Positions 7,905 through 16,013 of a stretch of DNA of 23,541 nt are shown here, piece by piece. The notes beneath the pieces were generated by a model that worked only from the letters and a program-made list of their open reading frames with translations, did no database searches and was not told the origin of the DNA. Source of the stretch: Candidatus Gastranaerophilales bacterium (GTDB lineage: Bacteria; Cyanobacteriota; Vampirovibrionia; Gastranaerophilales; Gastranaerophilaceae). Position 1 is the stretch's first letter, and every line of letters starts with the position of its first letter. The stretch spans positions 1-23,541 of the forward strand of contig CALURE010000010.1 of the NCBI GenBank assembly GCA_944323095.1, read 5' to 3'. The translations under genes were made by a program, and so were the position numbers.

Positions 7905-8728
7905 TCAGAGGTCAAGAAGGTAAGAGGTTAAGCCTGCGTATCTTCTTTAATAAGCTGGATTGCTTCGCATCCGCTTGCAATGACATGAATAACCTCGCTT
8001 CACGTTTCACTCTTCACGCTTCACTAAAAAAACTCGCTGCTTTCGCGCTGGCAGAGGATACTGCGCACATAGACACCACTAACAATGTCCGTAGAGTCGC
8101 GTTTACTCTGGCAGAAGTTCTAATCACCCTTGGAATTATTGGTGTGGTTGCTGCATTAACTATACCAACATTGTTAGCAAATCACAGAAAGCAGGTTGCT
8201 GTTACACGAATGCAAAAGTTTTATACTACATTTAATCAGGCAATTTTGTTAGCTGAAAATAAGTATGGTGAAATTGAATACTGGGATAATGCAGATTTAT
8301 TTACTCCATCAGGTTCTGGAGATTGGTTCAACAAATATTTAGCTGAATTTTTTACATCTAAAGATATTGAAGTTTTAGAAAAAAACAATTATACCTCCTG
8401 GATAAAATTAGCTGATGGCAGTGCGTTTGGAATACGTTTTGGAATACAAAGTACTGAAACAAATTTTGATATGTATTTTTCCCCGAATGCTTCAGATATA
8501 GCTAAATGTATGGTTAATACTGCTCAAAATACCGGAAGCTGTTGTGGCAGAAAATATTTTACTTTTCACTTTACTCCTCAAAGTGGACTAAAACCTTATG
8601 GATATCAGCTTGGAATGAAGCGTGACCAATTAATAGAGAAATGTCGTGATAATGATGCGAATTATTGTACAGCAATAATAATGCTGGACGGATGGAAGAT
8701 TTCAAATGATTATCCGAAAAGAATTTAA
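7845..8728 (+). CDS. Type IV pilin/type II secretion prepilin-like protein, locus 1, with frame break at a G-rich tract
   Basis: The best start is ATG 7845, with GGAGGAG upstream. In the 0 frame it encodes only MEIVAVQGLQSVGRGAPLS and stops at TAG 7902. One extra base in the tract at 7881-7890 (or a -1 slip) joins this leader to an uninterrupted frame ending at 8728 (294 aa). The unbroken ATG-started part is 7985-8728 (247 aa), but ATG 7985 has no ribosome binding site. The prepilin motif is VAFTLAEVLITLGIIG with F at 8102 and the +5 Glu, followed by a hydrophobic helix and TLLANHRKQ. An imperfect copy, AAFALAEDTA, lies about 20 residues earlier. The C-terminus has Cys residues and a DGWKISNDYP ending shared with locus 2. 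It is probably an envelope pseudopilin; partner unknown. Confidence 0.75.
7881..7890 (+). repeat. G-rich tract GGGAGGGGGG in the locus 1 leader
   Basis: Ten-base purine tract in the context CTGTC-tract-CGCC. It has the same length and flanks (GTC before, CGC after) as the pure G10 tracts at 17534 and 21941, with one A interruption. It is the junction where the leader and prepilin frames differ. Confidence 0.9.
7955..7985 (-). repeat. Dispersed-repeat-like sequence inside the prepilin leader
   Basis: The reverse complement begins TGTCATTGCAAGCGGATGCG and ends AAGCAATCCAG. This resembles the TGTCATTGCGAGC...GAAGCAATC intergenic repeats found in many bacterial genomes. Here it sits inside the open prepilin frame. 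Related TGTCATTC...TTTC sequences occur at 12626 and 17651. Confidence 0.5.
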
Positions 8729-8734
8729 TTATTT

Positions 8735-8763
8735 AAAAAGCCCGTTAATAAAACGGGCTTTTT
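8735..8763. terminator. Bidirectional terminator between prepilin locus 1 and aspS
   Basis: AAAAAGCCCGTT (8735-8746), loop of five, AACGGGCTTTTT (8752-8763), followed by T. It is symmetrical and so can stop transcription from both convergent genes. Confidence 0.9.
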
Positions 8764-8770
8764 TCATTTT

Positions 8771-10546
8771 TTATTTATGTGCTGTGCTTTTTAAGTGAAG
8801 TTCCCTTAACTGTTGTAATGAAGCTTCTCCCGGGGCATCTGACATAAGATCTTTTGCTCCTGAATTTTTCGGGAATGCAATTACATCTCTTATGCTTTCA
8901 GTTCTGCAAAGAAGTGCAACCAGTCTGTCTAACCCGATTGCAAGACCTGCATGAGGCGGTGTACCGTATTGCAGTGCATTAACCATAAATCCGAATTTTT
9001 CTTTAGCTTCATCTTCTGTTAATCCTAATGCCTTAAATACTGCATTTTGAACATCAGATGAATGTATTCTGACAGATCCTCCGCCAAGTTCTGTTCCGTT
9101 ATATACAATATCATAAGCTATTGATTTAACATTTCCTAAATCTCCGGCTTTTAGCTTATCTAAATCTTCAATACATGGAGAGGTAAATGGGTGATGCATT
9201 GCCATAAATCTTCCTTCTTCGTCTGACCATTCAAACATCGGAAAGTCTACTACCCATAAAAGATTATGCTTACTTTCGTCAATAAGATTTAATCTTTTGC
9301 CAAAATACAGTCTTAATCTTCCCATAATATCGTAGACAAGTTTCGGCTTATCTGCCACAAAGAAGATTATATCGCCGGCTTCTGCCTGAGCGCGTTCCTG
9401 AATTTGTTTTGCCTGTTCTTCTGTCACAAATTTTAATACAGGAGATTTCGCAGTGCCGTCTTCGTTATAGATAATATTTGCAAGAGCTTTTGCACCGAAT
9501 GATACCGCAAGTTTTGTAATATCATCGATATCTTTTCTTGAGAATTTAGCACCGCCCGGAATTCTGATACCTCTAACGATACCTCCGTTTTCAAGAGTAT
9601 CTTTTACAATTTTGAATTCTGACTGTAAAATAATATCGCCGATATCAAAAAGTTCAAGTCCGAAACGTGTATCAGGTTTATCTGATCCGAATCTGTCCAT
9701 AGCTTCCTGCCAAGGCATTTGAATAAACGGAGGTTTAACTTCAACTCCTGCGGCTTTGAATGTTTCAACAATCAAACCTTCAACGCATTTTATAACATCC
9801 TGTTGTTCTACAAAGGACATTTCAAGGTCAATTTGAGTAAACTCGGGCTGTCTGTCAGCACGCAAATCTTCATCGCGGAAGCATTTTGCAATCTGGTAAT
9901 ATCTTTCAATACCGCCGACCATCAATAACTGTTTGAAAATTTGCGGAGATTGCGGCAGCGCATAGAATTTACCTTCCTGAACTCTTGAAGGTACCAGATA
10001 ATCTCTTGCGCCTTCAGGAGTGGTTTTAATCAAAATAGGTGTTTCTACTTCCAGAAAATCTTCGCCGTTAAGGTAGCTTCTTGCTGCCTGACAAATTTTA
10101 TGGCGCAGAGTCAGGTTGTGAAGCATACTTTCACGTCTGATATCCAGATATCTGTATTTTAAGCGGACATCTTCAGAAACATTTTCATCATCCAGTACAA
10201 AAGGCAAAGTTTTTGCTTCCGATAAAATTTCAACAGATTCAGGGTACATTTCTACCTGCCCTGTTGCGTATTTTTCATTATAAGTTTCTTCGGGGCGTCT
10301 TGTAACTTTACCTTTTACGGTAATAACATATTCTGATCTTAATTTTTCAAAAATTTTGTGAACTTCCGGGTTAATCTGCGGGTTTGCAACAAGCTGGAAA
10401 AAACCTGTTCTATCTCTCAATTCCACAAACAAAATACCGCCTAAATCCCGTATAGTAGATGCCCAGCCGGAGAGCGTAACTTCTTCATTTAAATTGTTAA
10501 GATTAAGCTCTCCGCAATTATGGTCTTTTAGTTTTGTTTTAATCAT
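8771..10546 (-). CDS. aspS: Aspartyl-tRNA synthetase
   Basis: Class II synthetase charging tRNA-Asp (and possibly tRNA-Asn if non-discriminating). 591 aa, normal for the bacterial type. The N-terminal OB-fold anticodon domain shows LSGWASTIRDLGGILFVELRD. Motif 2 is FRDEDLRADRQPEFTQIDLE, with the bacterial GSDKPDTRF segment. The GAD insertion domain lies in the middle. Motif 3 is GLAIGLDRLVALL near the C-terminus, preceded by GTPPHAG. The ATG has AAGGAAG seven bases upstream and a promoter TTGTTA-17-TATAAT. It is a single-gene unit. Confidence 0.97.
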   Translation of the reverse strand: MIKTKLKDHNCGELNLNNLNEEVTLSGWASTIRDLGGILFVELRDRTGFFQLVANPQINPEVHKIFEKLRSEYVITVKGKVTRRPEETYNEKYATGQVEMYPESVEILSEAKTLPFVLDDENVSEDVRLKYRYLDIRRESMLHNLTLRHKICQAARSYLNGEDFLEVETPILIKTTPEGARDYLVPSRVQEGKFYALPQSPQIFKQLLMVGGIERYYQIAKCFRDEDLRADRQPEFTQIDLEMSFVEQQDVIKCVEGLIVETFKAAGVEVKPPFIQMPWQEAMDRFGSDKPDTRFGLELFDIGDIILQSEFKIVKDTLENGGIVRGIRIPGGAKFSRKDIDDITKLAVSFGAKALANIIYNEDGTAKSPVLKFVTEEQAKQIQERAQAEAGDIIFFVADKPKLVYDIMGRLRLYFGKRLNLIDESKHNLLWVVDFPMFEWSDEEGRFMAMHHPFTSPCIEDLDKLKAGDLGNVKSIAYDIVYNGTELGGGSVRIHSSDVQNAVFKALGLTEDEAKEKFGFMVNALQYGTPPHAGLAIGLDRLVALLCRTESIRDVIAFPKNSGAKDLMSDAPGEASLQQLRELHLKSTAHK

Positions 10547-10565
10547 TTTATCTTCCTTCTTTTAT

Positions 10566-10594
10566 ATTATACAGACTTAATTCAAGTTTAACAA
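10566..10594 (-). promoter_or_regulatory. aspS promoter
   Basis: On the minus strand TTGTTA (10594-10589), 17 bases, TATAAT (10571-10566), about 20 bases before the aspS ATG. Confidence 0.55.
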
Positions 10595-10635
10595 AAACAT
10601 AAAAAAAAGAACATAATATATGAAGAATCTTTTAA

Positions 10636-11010
10636 TTATCCTCTGCGGGGCACTTTATTTTTTGTGCGTGTATTCTGATGTTCGTATTCTTCAGCTTCTT
10701 CATCTTCGTAATTATCTTCATATTCATAATCATCCGGTAATATTTCAATTATTTGCATTGTCATAATGCAGGAAATATTTACATGCAGCTGGGGAGATCT
10801 GTCCGGACGGAATGCAAGATTTTTTCTGTCTTTTACTTCGCAATTTTTCAGTGTAATAAATTGAAAACCACCATTTAATATGTAAAATAACATGTTGTCG
10901 GGAATTGAATTACTAAATCTCATGTTTTCAGGCAGAAGAAGTTCTCCTTCAATATGCTGTTCATTTGTGGTTATTAAAACCTGCATTCTTGGTAAATCGT
11001 TCATTATCAT
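10636..11010 (-). CDS. Hypothetical small protein with acidic C-terminal tail
   Basis: 124 aa. The first 85 residues look like a compact beta-rich domain (MQVLITTNEQHIEGELLLP, then MRFSNSIPDNMLFYILNGG and FITLKNCEV). The pattern of IEGEL-LP-NMRFSD followed by a phrase on a residue-level feature resembles cyanobacterial/melainabacterial proteins of the DUF6812 type, from memory only. The C-terminus is an acidic run (DDYEYEDNYEDEEAEEYE) and then a basic end. The start has AGGAGA seven bases upstream. No membrane segment. It is downstream of the nfeD-stomatin pair but separated from it by a hairpin. Confidence 0.7.
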   Translation of the reverse strand: MIMNDLPRMQVLITTNEQHIEGELLLPENMRFSNSIPDNMLFYILNGGFQFITLKNCEVKDRKNLAFRPDRSPQLHVNISCIMTMQIIEILPDDYEYEDNYEDEEAEEYEHQNTRTKNKVPRRG

Positions 11011-11044
11011 ATATTTTTCTCCTGAATTTATTTTAATATAACAT

Positions 11045-11092
11045 AAAACCGTCGTTTTGTCTATTAATGCATAATAAAGTCACGACGGTTTT
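11045..11092. terminator. Long hairpin, possible terminator after the stomatin gene
   Basis: AAAACCGTCGT (11045-11055) pairs perfectly with ACGACGGTTTT (11082-11092) across a 26-base loop that contains ATGCAT. T-rich sequence follows on both strands. It probably ends the nfeD-stomatin transcript on the minus strand. The loop is long for a standard terminator. Confidence 0.55.
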
Positions 11093-11111
11093 ATAAAACT
11101 AAGTAAAAAAG

Positions 11112-12083
11112 CTATTTTTTATCAAACATTTGTTTGATGCCATCAACTGAGGATAGAATACCTGTTGCTTCATATGGCATGTAAACAATTTTGTTATTTT
11201 CTCCGCTCGTAATTGTTTTCATTGTTTCAAGGTATTTCATTGCTATCAAATATTTATCAGGCTGCCCTTTATCTGCAAGTGCTGTAATAATTCTGTTGAT
11301 AGCTTCTTTTTCCGCGTCAGCTTCAATAATACGTGCCTGTGCAATACCTTCGGCTCTCAAAATTTCGGCCTGTTTTTCTCCTTCTGCTGAACGGATTGCA
11401 GCTTCTTTTTCACCTTCAGCTTTTTGAATTGCAGCTTCTTTTAATCCTTCTGCTTCCGTAATTGTTGCTTTCTTTTCTCTGTCGGCTTTCATTAATTTGT
11501 CCATTGATGCCTGAATGTCTGCCGGCGGGAAAATATCTTGAATTTCAACACGGTTAACTTTTACACCCCATTTGTTAGTCGCTTCGTCAAGCGTTGTCCT
11601 TAATTCATCATTAATTTTTCCTCGTGATGTTAAAGTTTCCTGCAAATCCATCTGGCCTACAAGGTTTCTTAGAGTTGTTTGTGTTAGTTTTTCAATGGCT
11701 TCAGGCAGGTTTTCAATTTCATAAACAGCACTTTTTGCATCTATGATTTGGAAGTAAATAAGTGCGTTTATTGTAATTGAAACGTTGTCACGGGTAATAA
11801 CGTTCTGGCGGGGGAAATCATACATCTGTTCTCTCAAATCAATTCTGTCAACCGGTTTGAGGTAATAAAAATTTCTTCCGTCAATGCCTTTTTGAGAAAC
11901 TTTTTTATAAATGCCTCTCGGTGCTTCAAGAACCGGGAATATAAAATTGGGGCCTGCGCGCAATGTTTTTTCATAACGCCCCATTCTTTCAATAATAACT
12001 TCCTGTTGCTGCTGGACAATAATTATGCCTTTGAATACATAAATTAAAAGTGCAACAAGTAAAATCAATAAAACTATACTCAT
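11112..12083 (-). CDS. SPFH/stomatin-prohibitin family membrane protein (QmcA/slipin-like)
   Basis: 323 aa. An N-terminal membrane anchor (IVLLILLVALLIYVFKGIIIV) is followed by the SPFH domain (QQQEVIIERMGRYEKTLRAGPNFIFP, DLREQMYDFPRQNVITRDNV, NKWGVKVNRVEIQDI). A long alanine/glutamate coiled coil carries tandem AEGEKEAAI-type repeats between about residues 200 and 260. Proteins of this class form large oligomers that scaffold membrane microdomains and often bind proteases. The start has GGAG seven bases upstream. nfeD ends nine bases upstream, a pairing typical of bacterial stomatins. Confidence 0.92.
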   Translation of the reverse strand: MSIVLLILLVALLIYVFKGIIIVQQQQEVIIERMGRYEKTLRAGPNFIFPVLEAPRGIYKKVSQKGIDGRNFYYLKPVDRIDLREQMYDFPRQNVITRDNVSITINALIYFQIIDAKSAVYEIENLPEAIEKLTQTTLRNLVGQMDLQETLTSRGKINDELRTTLDEATNKWGVKVNRVEIQDIFPPADIQASMDKLMKADREKKATITEAEGLKEAAIQKAEGEKEAAIRSAEGEKQAEILRAEGIAQARIIEADAEKEAINRIITALADKGQPDKYLIAMKYLETMKTITSGENNKIVYMPYEATGILSSVDGIKQMFDKK

Positions 12084-12092
12084 TTTTTTCTC

Positions 12093-12518
12093 CTATACTC
12101 TCTCTACTGTTAATATTAAACTGTCATATTTAATAATTTTTACTTCACAGCCGGCTGGAATTGTTTCATCATTTTCCGTACGTGCTTCCCAGCGTTCATC
12201 ATATATTGTGATTGCTCCTGAATATTTGCTTACAGGTTCTGTTACTTTAACAATTTTACCTATATATTTTGCTTCCATACCTGTTTCGTGTTCTTTATCT
12301 TGTTTATTTTTAATAAGTATCGGGCGCAGAAACAGAATTGATAAAACAGATAAAACAACAAATAGTATTGTTAATACAATCCAGTCAGTAACCCAAATTG
12401 CTGTAATTGCAGTGATAAAGCCTGCTATTGCAAGGTTTAAAAAAAACATTGAGGGCACAAGCATTTCAAGTATCAAAAATACAAGACCCGCTATTGCAAA
12501 AATTTCCCATAAAATCAT
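12093..12518 (-). CDS. NfeD-like membrane protein, partner of stomatin
   Basis: 141 aa from ATG 12518, which has AAGGAGAG about seven bases upstream; the longer frame to 12590 lacks support. Hydrophobic segments lie near residues 4-20 (WEIFAIAGLVFLILEML), 25-45 and 50-70, followed by a C-terminal OB-fold domain (EAKYIGKIVKVTEPVSKYSGAITIYDERWEAR). This is the short NfeD form without the protease domain. It is first gene of a two-gene operon with the stomatin homologue and is likely to act with it in membrane organisation. Its TAG is in the same frame as the stomatin ATG three codons later. Confidence 0.88.
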   Translation of the reverse strand: MILWEIFAIAGLVFLILEMLVPSMFFLNLAIAGFITAITAIWVTDWIVLTILFVVLSVLSILFLRPILIKNKQDKEHETGMEAKYIGKIVKVTEPVSKYSGAITIYDERWEARTENDETIPAGCEVKIIKYDSLILTVERV

Positions 12519-12543
12519 ATTTACTCTCCTTTTTATAAATTTT

Positions 12544-12572
12544 ATATTATCATATATTTCGCTGTACGTCAA
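12544..12572 (-). promoter_or_regulatory. Promoter of the nfeD-stomatin operon
   Basis: On the minus strand TTGACG (12572-12567), 17 bases, TAATAT (12549-12544), with an overlapping GATAAT at 15-base spacing. It lies 25 bases before the nfeD ATG. Confidence 0.6.
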
Positions 12573-12625
12573 TAAAGTGACTAATCTCACAGTTTACACC
12601 AGATATTCTCGAAAAACAACTATAA

Positions 12626-12656
12626 TGTCATTCCGAACTGGTTTCGGTGACGATTG
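12626..12656 (+). repeat. Dispersed-repeat-like sequence between divergent genes
   Basis: TGTCATTCCGAACTGGTTTC followed by GGTGACGATTG. It shares the TGTCATTC-GAACT-GTTTC core with 17651-17677 (TGTCATTCTGAACTTGTTTC). It looks like a partial copy of a small palindromic intergenic repeat family. Confidence 0.5.
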
Positions 12657-12702
12657 TGCTATTTTTATTGTAAACTGCGATATAACTCCCTCAATAAATC
12701 TA

Positions 12703-12732
12703 TTGACAAAACCCTGATATTACTATTATGAT
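12703..12732 (+). promoter_or_regulatory. Promoter of the Cys-rich secreted protein gene
   Basis: TTGACA (12703-12708), 18-base spacer, TATGAT (12727-12732). It is about 40 bases before the TTG start at 12773. Confidence 0.65.
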
Positions 12733-12772
12733 TAATTTTGTTTTTTATATGATTTAAGAAAGGAGCTTAATT

Positions 12773-13318
12773 TTGAAGTTTTTTGCATTTTTAATTGTGA
12801 CAATTTTATTAATAGCATTGCTTCAGTCTCAAGGACAAAGTCCGCAAAAAAATACTCAAGCAGTAAATAATAGTCAATCTCAAAATAGCCAATCTCAGGA
12901 AAAGGTAGTTGCTGATGAGATAAAAATAACATTCAGGGGAGCTTCTGCAATTCCTTCAAGTGTTTATGAAAATACATCAAAATCCGATGAATATTATGAT
13001 GTAATTAACGGATATAAAAAACAAATTTTCTGGGCTTATGCAGACTGCCCGATAGGCAACAGAATTAAAAGCAGTATTAATTCAATTCTCAGCGATAATA
13101 ATCTGATTTCTTATTATTATCACAGACCAAATCTTATGTCAGGCGGAGTGTTTGTACGATGCAGTAATAGCACTTCAAAATGTGCACAGATATATTTGTA
13201 TGACAATTGCAGCGACAAAGTCTGTATAATAAATCCGAAAGAAAAAGCTATTATAAAAGTGGATAATTTAAATTTTAAAAATATCGCCAATACACTTATA
13301 GAAGCTAAAAACTGGTAA
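12773..13318 (+). CDS. Hypothetical membrane-anchored or secreted Cys-containing protein
   Basis: 181 aa. The start is a TTG, chosen because AAAGGAG lies seven bases upstream and the N-terminus is a good signal anchor (MKFFAFLIVTILLIALLQ). A Gln/Ser/Asn-rich linker follows (QSQGQSPQKNTQAVNNSQSQ), then a globular region. Cysteines occur in DCPIG, FVRCSNSTSKC and DNCSDKVCIIN, suggesting disulfides outside the cytoplasm. The C-terminal IKVDNLNFKNIANTLIEAKNW looks like ordinary folded protein. No family recognised. It sits upstream of the rqcH-like gene with a 35-base gap. Confidence 0.75.
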   Translation: MKFFAFLIVTILLIALLQSQGQSPQKNTQAVNNSQSQNSQSQEKVVADEIKITFRGASAIPSSVYENTSKSDEYYDVINGYKKQIFWAYADCPIGNRIKSSINSILSDNNLISYYYHRPNLMSGGVFVRCSNSTSKCAQIYLYDNCSDKVCIINPKEKAIIKVDNLNFKNIANTLIEAKNW

Positions 13319-13341
13319 GTTTCAAAGATGTTTTTTTGTTG

Positions 13342-13347
13342 TAAAAT
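13342..13347 (+). promoter_or_regulatory. -10 element of the rqcH-like gene, leaderless geometry
   Basis: TAAAAT at 13342-13347, six bases (GTTAAT) before ATG 13354, with no Shine-Dalgarno. The -35 is weak (TTTCAA at 13320). Confidence 0.45.
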
Positions 13348-13353
13348 GTTAAT

Positions 13354-14775
13354 ATGATAACTTTTGACTCAAAAACATTAAAACTATGGCTTGATGAAAA
13401 TTTTAATTTTCTCACAGGTGCGAGAATTCAAAAAATTCAGCAGCCGACAAGGAGAGATTTTGTTTTTTCTATAAGAAATAAAGGTGTAACAAAAAAGTTT
13501 TATATCAATATTAACCCGCAACATTTTCACATTTGTTTTATGAATAAAGAAAATGAAGCAAAACGCTTAATTGATATACCGCAAAAACCGCCTATGTTTT
13601 GTATGCTTCTGCGCAAATATCTTGAAAATTCTTTAATTGCAAAAGTTGAACAGCCTCAGTATGAAAGAATTTTAGAGTTTTATATCGAAACTTATAACGA
13701 TTTATCCGAAAAAATATATCTCTGTCTTGCAATAGAGCTTATGGGAAAATATTCAAATGTTATACTTTACAATTATGATACAAATATTATCCTGGGATGT
13801 GCTCATAATGTAGGTGCGGAAAAGAGCCGTGAACGCGAGATGGCCGGAGGTTTGCCCTATGTTTATCCTGCCGGTCGTCCGAATAACTGGTATGCATCCG
13901 AAAATTCACTGTCAAATTATTCCGGCAGATCTATAAATGAATTTATAGATAATTATTATGCTGATTGTATTTATAAGGATAAATTTGAACGTTTGCAAGA
14001 GCGATTAAAACAAATTGTTTCCTTAAAGCTTAAAAAAGATAAAAATTCTTTGAAAAAAATGCAGTACAAACTTGAGAAAGAAATAAATTCGGATAAATAC
14101 CGTCTCTACGGTGATTTGATTATGGCTAACCTTTATAATTTTTCAGATTATTCAAAATTTATAGAAGTGTATGATTATGAGAATGATAAAAATATTAAAA
14201 TTGAAATGGACGAAACAAAAACATTAAAAGAAAACGCAAATAATTTTTATAAACTTTACAACAAAGGGAAAAATGCAGTTGCGAAAATTACGGAGCTTAC
14301 ATCTCAGTTGAATGCGCAGATACAATATTATGAGCAGATATTGTATTCGCTTGATATTGCAGACTCTGTAAATGATTTGCTGTCAGTAAAATCAGAAATT
14401 GAGCCTGATAATTCGAACGTTAAAAAAGAACAGAAAAGAGCCTCTTTTGAGCCTGTGGAATTGGAAATTGACGGATTTAAGGTTTTTGTCGGCAAAAATA
14501 ACAGGCAGAATGATTATATAGTGTCAAAGCTTTCTAAAGATGATGATTTATGGTTTCATACAAAAGATTGCGCGGGCTCTCATGTGCTTTTAAAGTGTGA
14601 TAATCCGTCTGATGAATTGATTTTAAAGTGTGCTAGTCTTGCAAAACAATATTCTAAGGCATCAAAATCCTCTAAAGTAGGTGTGATTTATACCAGAAGA
14701 AAATATTTGAAAAAGCCTCCAGCCTCAAATCTCGGATATGTAACTTATAAAAACGAACGGGAAGTAATTCTTTAA
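13354..14775 (+). CDS. rqcH: NFACT family protein, RqcH/Rqc2 homologue
   Basis: 473 aa; many bacterial RqcH proteins are near 550-590, so this is compact. The NFACT-N domain starts at residue 1 (DSKTLKLWLDENFNFLTGARIQKIQQP) and includes ELMGKYSNVIL. A charged helical middle (about 205-345) is the coiled-coil arm. The NFACT-R domain is FKVFVGKNNRQNDYIVSKLS, then DDLWFHTKDCAGSHVLLK, near the C-terminus. RqcH binds obstructed 50S subunits and adds C-terminal alanine tails. The position of the family's Asp-Arg motif reads QYERILEF here, so Glu replaces Asp while Arg is kept. Older annotations call this family fibronectin-binding protein. The TAA overlaps the next ATG (TAATG). Confidence 0.87.
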   Translation: MITFDSKTLKLWLDENFNFLTGARIQKIQQPTRRDFVFSIRNKGVTKKFYININPQHFHICFMNKENEAKRLIDIPQKPPMFCMLLRKYLENSLIAKVEQPQYERILEFYIETYNDLSEKIYLCLAIELMGKYSNVILYNYDTNIILGCAHNVGAEKSREREMAGGLPYVYPAGRPNNWYASENSLSNYSGRSINEFIDNYYADCIYKDKFERLQERLKQIVSLKLKKDKNSLKKMQYKLEKEINSDKYRLYGDLIMANLYNFSDYSKFIEVYDYENDKNIKIEMDETKTLKENANNFYKLYNKGKNAVAKITELTSQLNAQIQYYEQILYSLDIADSVNDLLSVKSEIEPDNSNVKKEQKRASFEPVELEIDGFKVFVGKNNRQNDYIVSKLSKDDDLWFHTKDCAGSHVLLKCDNPSDELILKCASLAKQYSKASKSSKVGVIYTRRKYLKKPPASNLGYVTYKNEREVIL

Positions 14776-15995
14776 TGGTGGATGAAAATAAAAACATATC
14801 TGATAATATTGATATGGCACGAAAACATATAATAGCACTTGTTGACTGTGATTCGTTTTTTGTCTCCTGCGAACAATCCGTTAATCCGGAACTTAAGGGA
14901 AAAGCTGTATGCGTTATGTCAGGGCGCGGGCAGTGTGTGATTTCACGTTCAAAAGAGGCTAAAAAACTCGGTATAAGAATGGGGATGCCGTATTTCCAAA
15001 TAGAAGGTCAGATGAAAAAGGCTGTCTATATAAATGCTAACCATGATTTATACAGTGAAATTTCAAAAAAAGTAATGGATGTTTTAAAAGATTTCAGCCC
15101 GCTTGTGGAAATTTATTCTATTGATGAAGCCTTTGTAGATTTAACAGGGTTGGAGCGTCTTTATAAAAAGAATTATCTTGAAATAGCGCAGATGATAAGA
15201 CAGGAAATTAAAGATAGAGTTGATATTCCTGTTTCTATAGGGTTAAGTTCTTCAAAATCTCTTGCAAAACTTGCATCTGATAAGGCAAAAAGTTTGGAGG
15301 AAGGAGTTTATCTGATAGGTGCGCGCAAGATTATTCCAGTATTGCAGAAAACAAGTATTGATGAAATCTGGGGGATAGGGAAGAATTTGTCTGCTCTTTT
15401 CCGTAAAAACGGAGTTTTAACAGCTTATGAACTTGTATCTCAGGATGATTTATGGCTGAATAAGCAAATTGGCATACGCGGACTGGAGATGAAGCATGAA
15501 TTGCTGGGCGAGATGGTTTCTCCTGTTTCTGATGAAATTAAACTTCCTAAATCTATACAAAAAACCAGCGCACTTGCCAAATTTACATCCGATAAGAATT
15601 ATTTGAAAAATTCTCTTAATTATCATATTCACCGCGCATGCGTAAAGCTCCGTAAAATCAATGCGAAATGCAAAGGCATAAGTATATTTTTACGTACCAA
15701 AGATTTTAAAGTATATTGTGAAAAGAAAATTCTAAATGTTCCGACAGATTTTGAACTGGAGATTTCTGATATTATTTTTGAACTTCTGGATAAGATATAT
15801 AATCCGAATATTCTTTACAGGAGCACCGGAGTAATTCTTGATACTTTTGAATTAAACAATGAAGCTCAAATGTCATTGTTTTCAGATTTAATTGTAGATG
15901 AAAGGAAAAATAAATTGACTAAATGTCTTGATAAACTGGAAGAAAAATTTGGTAAAGACATAATTCAAACTGGTTTTATAAAAAAAGATGTATAA
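14775..15995 (+). CDS. Y-family (translesion) DNA polymerase, UmuC/DinB-like
   Basis: 406 aa. Catalytic motifs are VDCDSFFVSCEQ (near residue 22) and YSIDEAFVDLTG (near 115), providing the metal-binding Asp/Glu residues. CVISRSKEAKKLGIRMGMPYF is nearer to UmuC than to DinB. VSIGLSSSKSLAKLASDKAK and the helix-hairpin-helix region IDEIWGIGKNLSALFRKNG follow. QMSLF at residues 365-369 is a likely beta-clamp binding motif. The ATG overlaps the rqcH TAA, so the two are translationally coupled; an alternative start is M14 (MARKHII), without a ribosome binding site. No LexA-type operator is evident. Confidence 0.9.
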   Translation: MVDENKNISDNIDMARKHIIALVDCDSFFVSCEQSVNPELKGKAVCVMSGRGQCVISRSKEAKKLGIRMGMPYFQIEGQMKKAVYINANHDLYSEISKKVMDVLKDFSPLVEIYSIDEAFVDLTGLERLYKKNYLEIAQMIRQEIKDRVDIPVSIGLSSSKSLAKLASDKAKSLEEGVYLIGARKIIPVLQKTSIDEIWGIGKNLSALFRKNGVLTAYELVSQDDLWLNKQIGIRGLEMKHELLGEMVSPVSDEIKLPKSIQKTSALAKFTSDKNYLKNSLNYHIHRACVKLRKINAKCKGISIFLRTKDFKVYCEKKILNVPTDFELEISDIIFELLDKIYNPNILYRSTGVILDTFELNNEAQMSLFSDLIVDERKNKLTKCLDKLEEKFGKDIIQTGFIKKDV

Positions 15996-15998
15996 TTA

Positions 15999-16007
15999 TG
16001 CTATAAT
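15999..16007 (+). promoter_or_regulatory. Extended -10 element of the GT-C gene, leaderless geometry
   Basis: TGC followed by TATAAT (16002-16007), six bases before ATG 16014. The TGn extension compensates for the absence of a -35. No Shine-Dalgarno is present. Confidence 0.5.
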
Positions 16008-16013
16008 ATTTAT

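Noticed and set aside
12083..12095. NfeD-stomatin fusion by TAG readthrough
   Set aside because: The in-frame distance is only three codons, a ribosome binding site for stomatin sits across the stop, and separate proteins are the norm for this pair.
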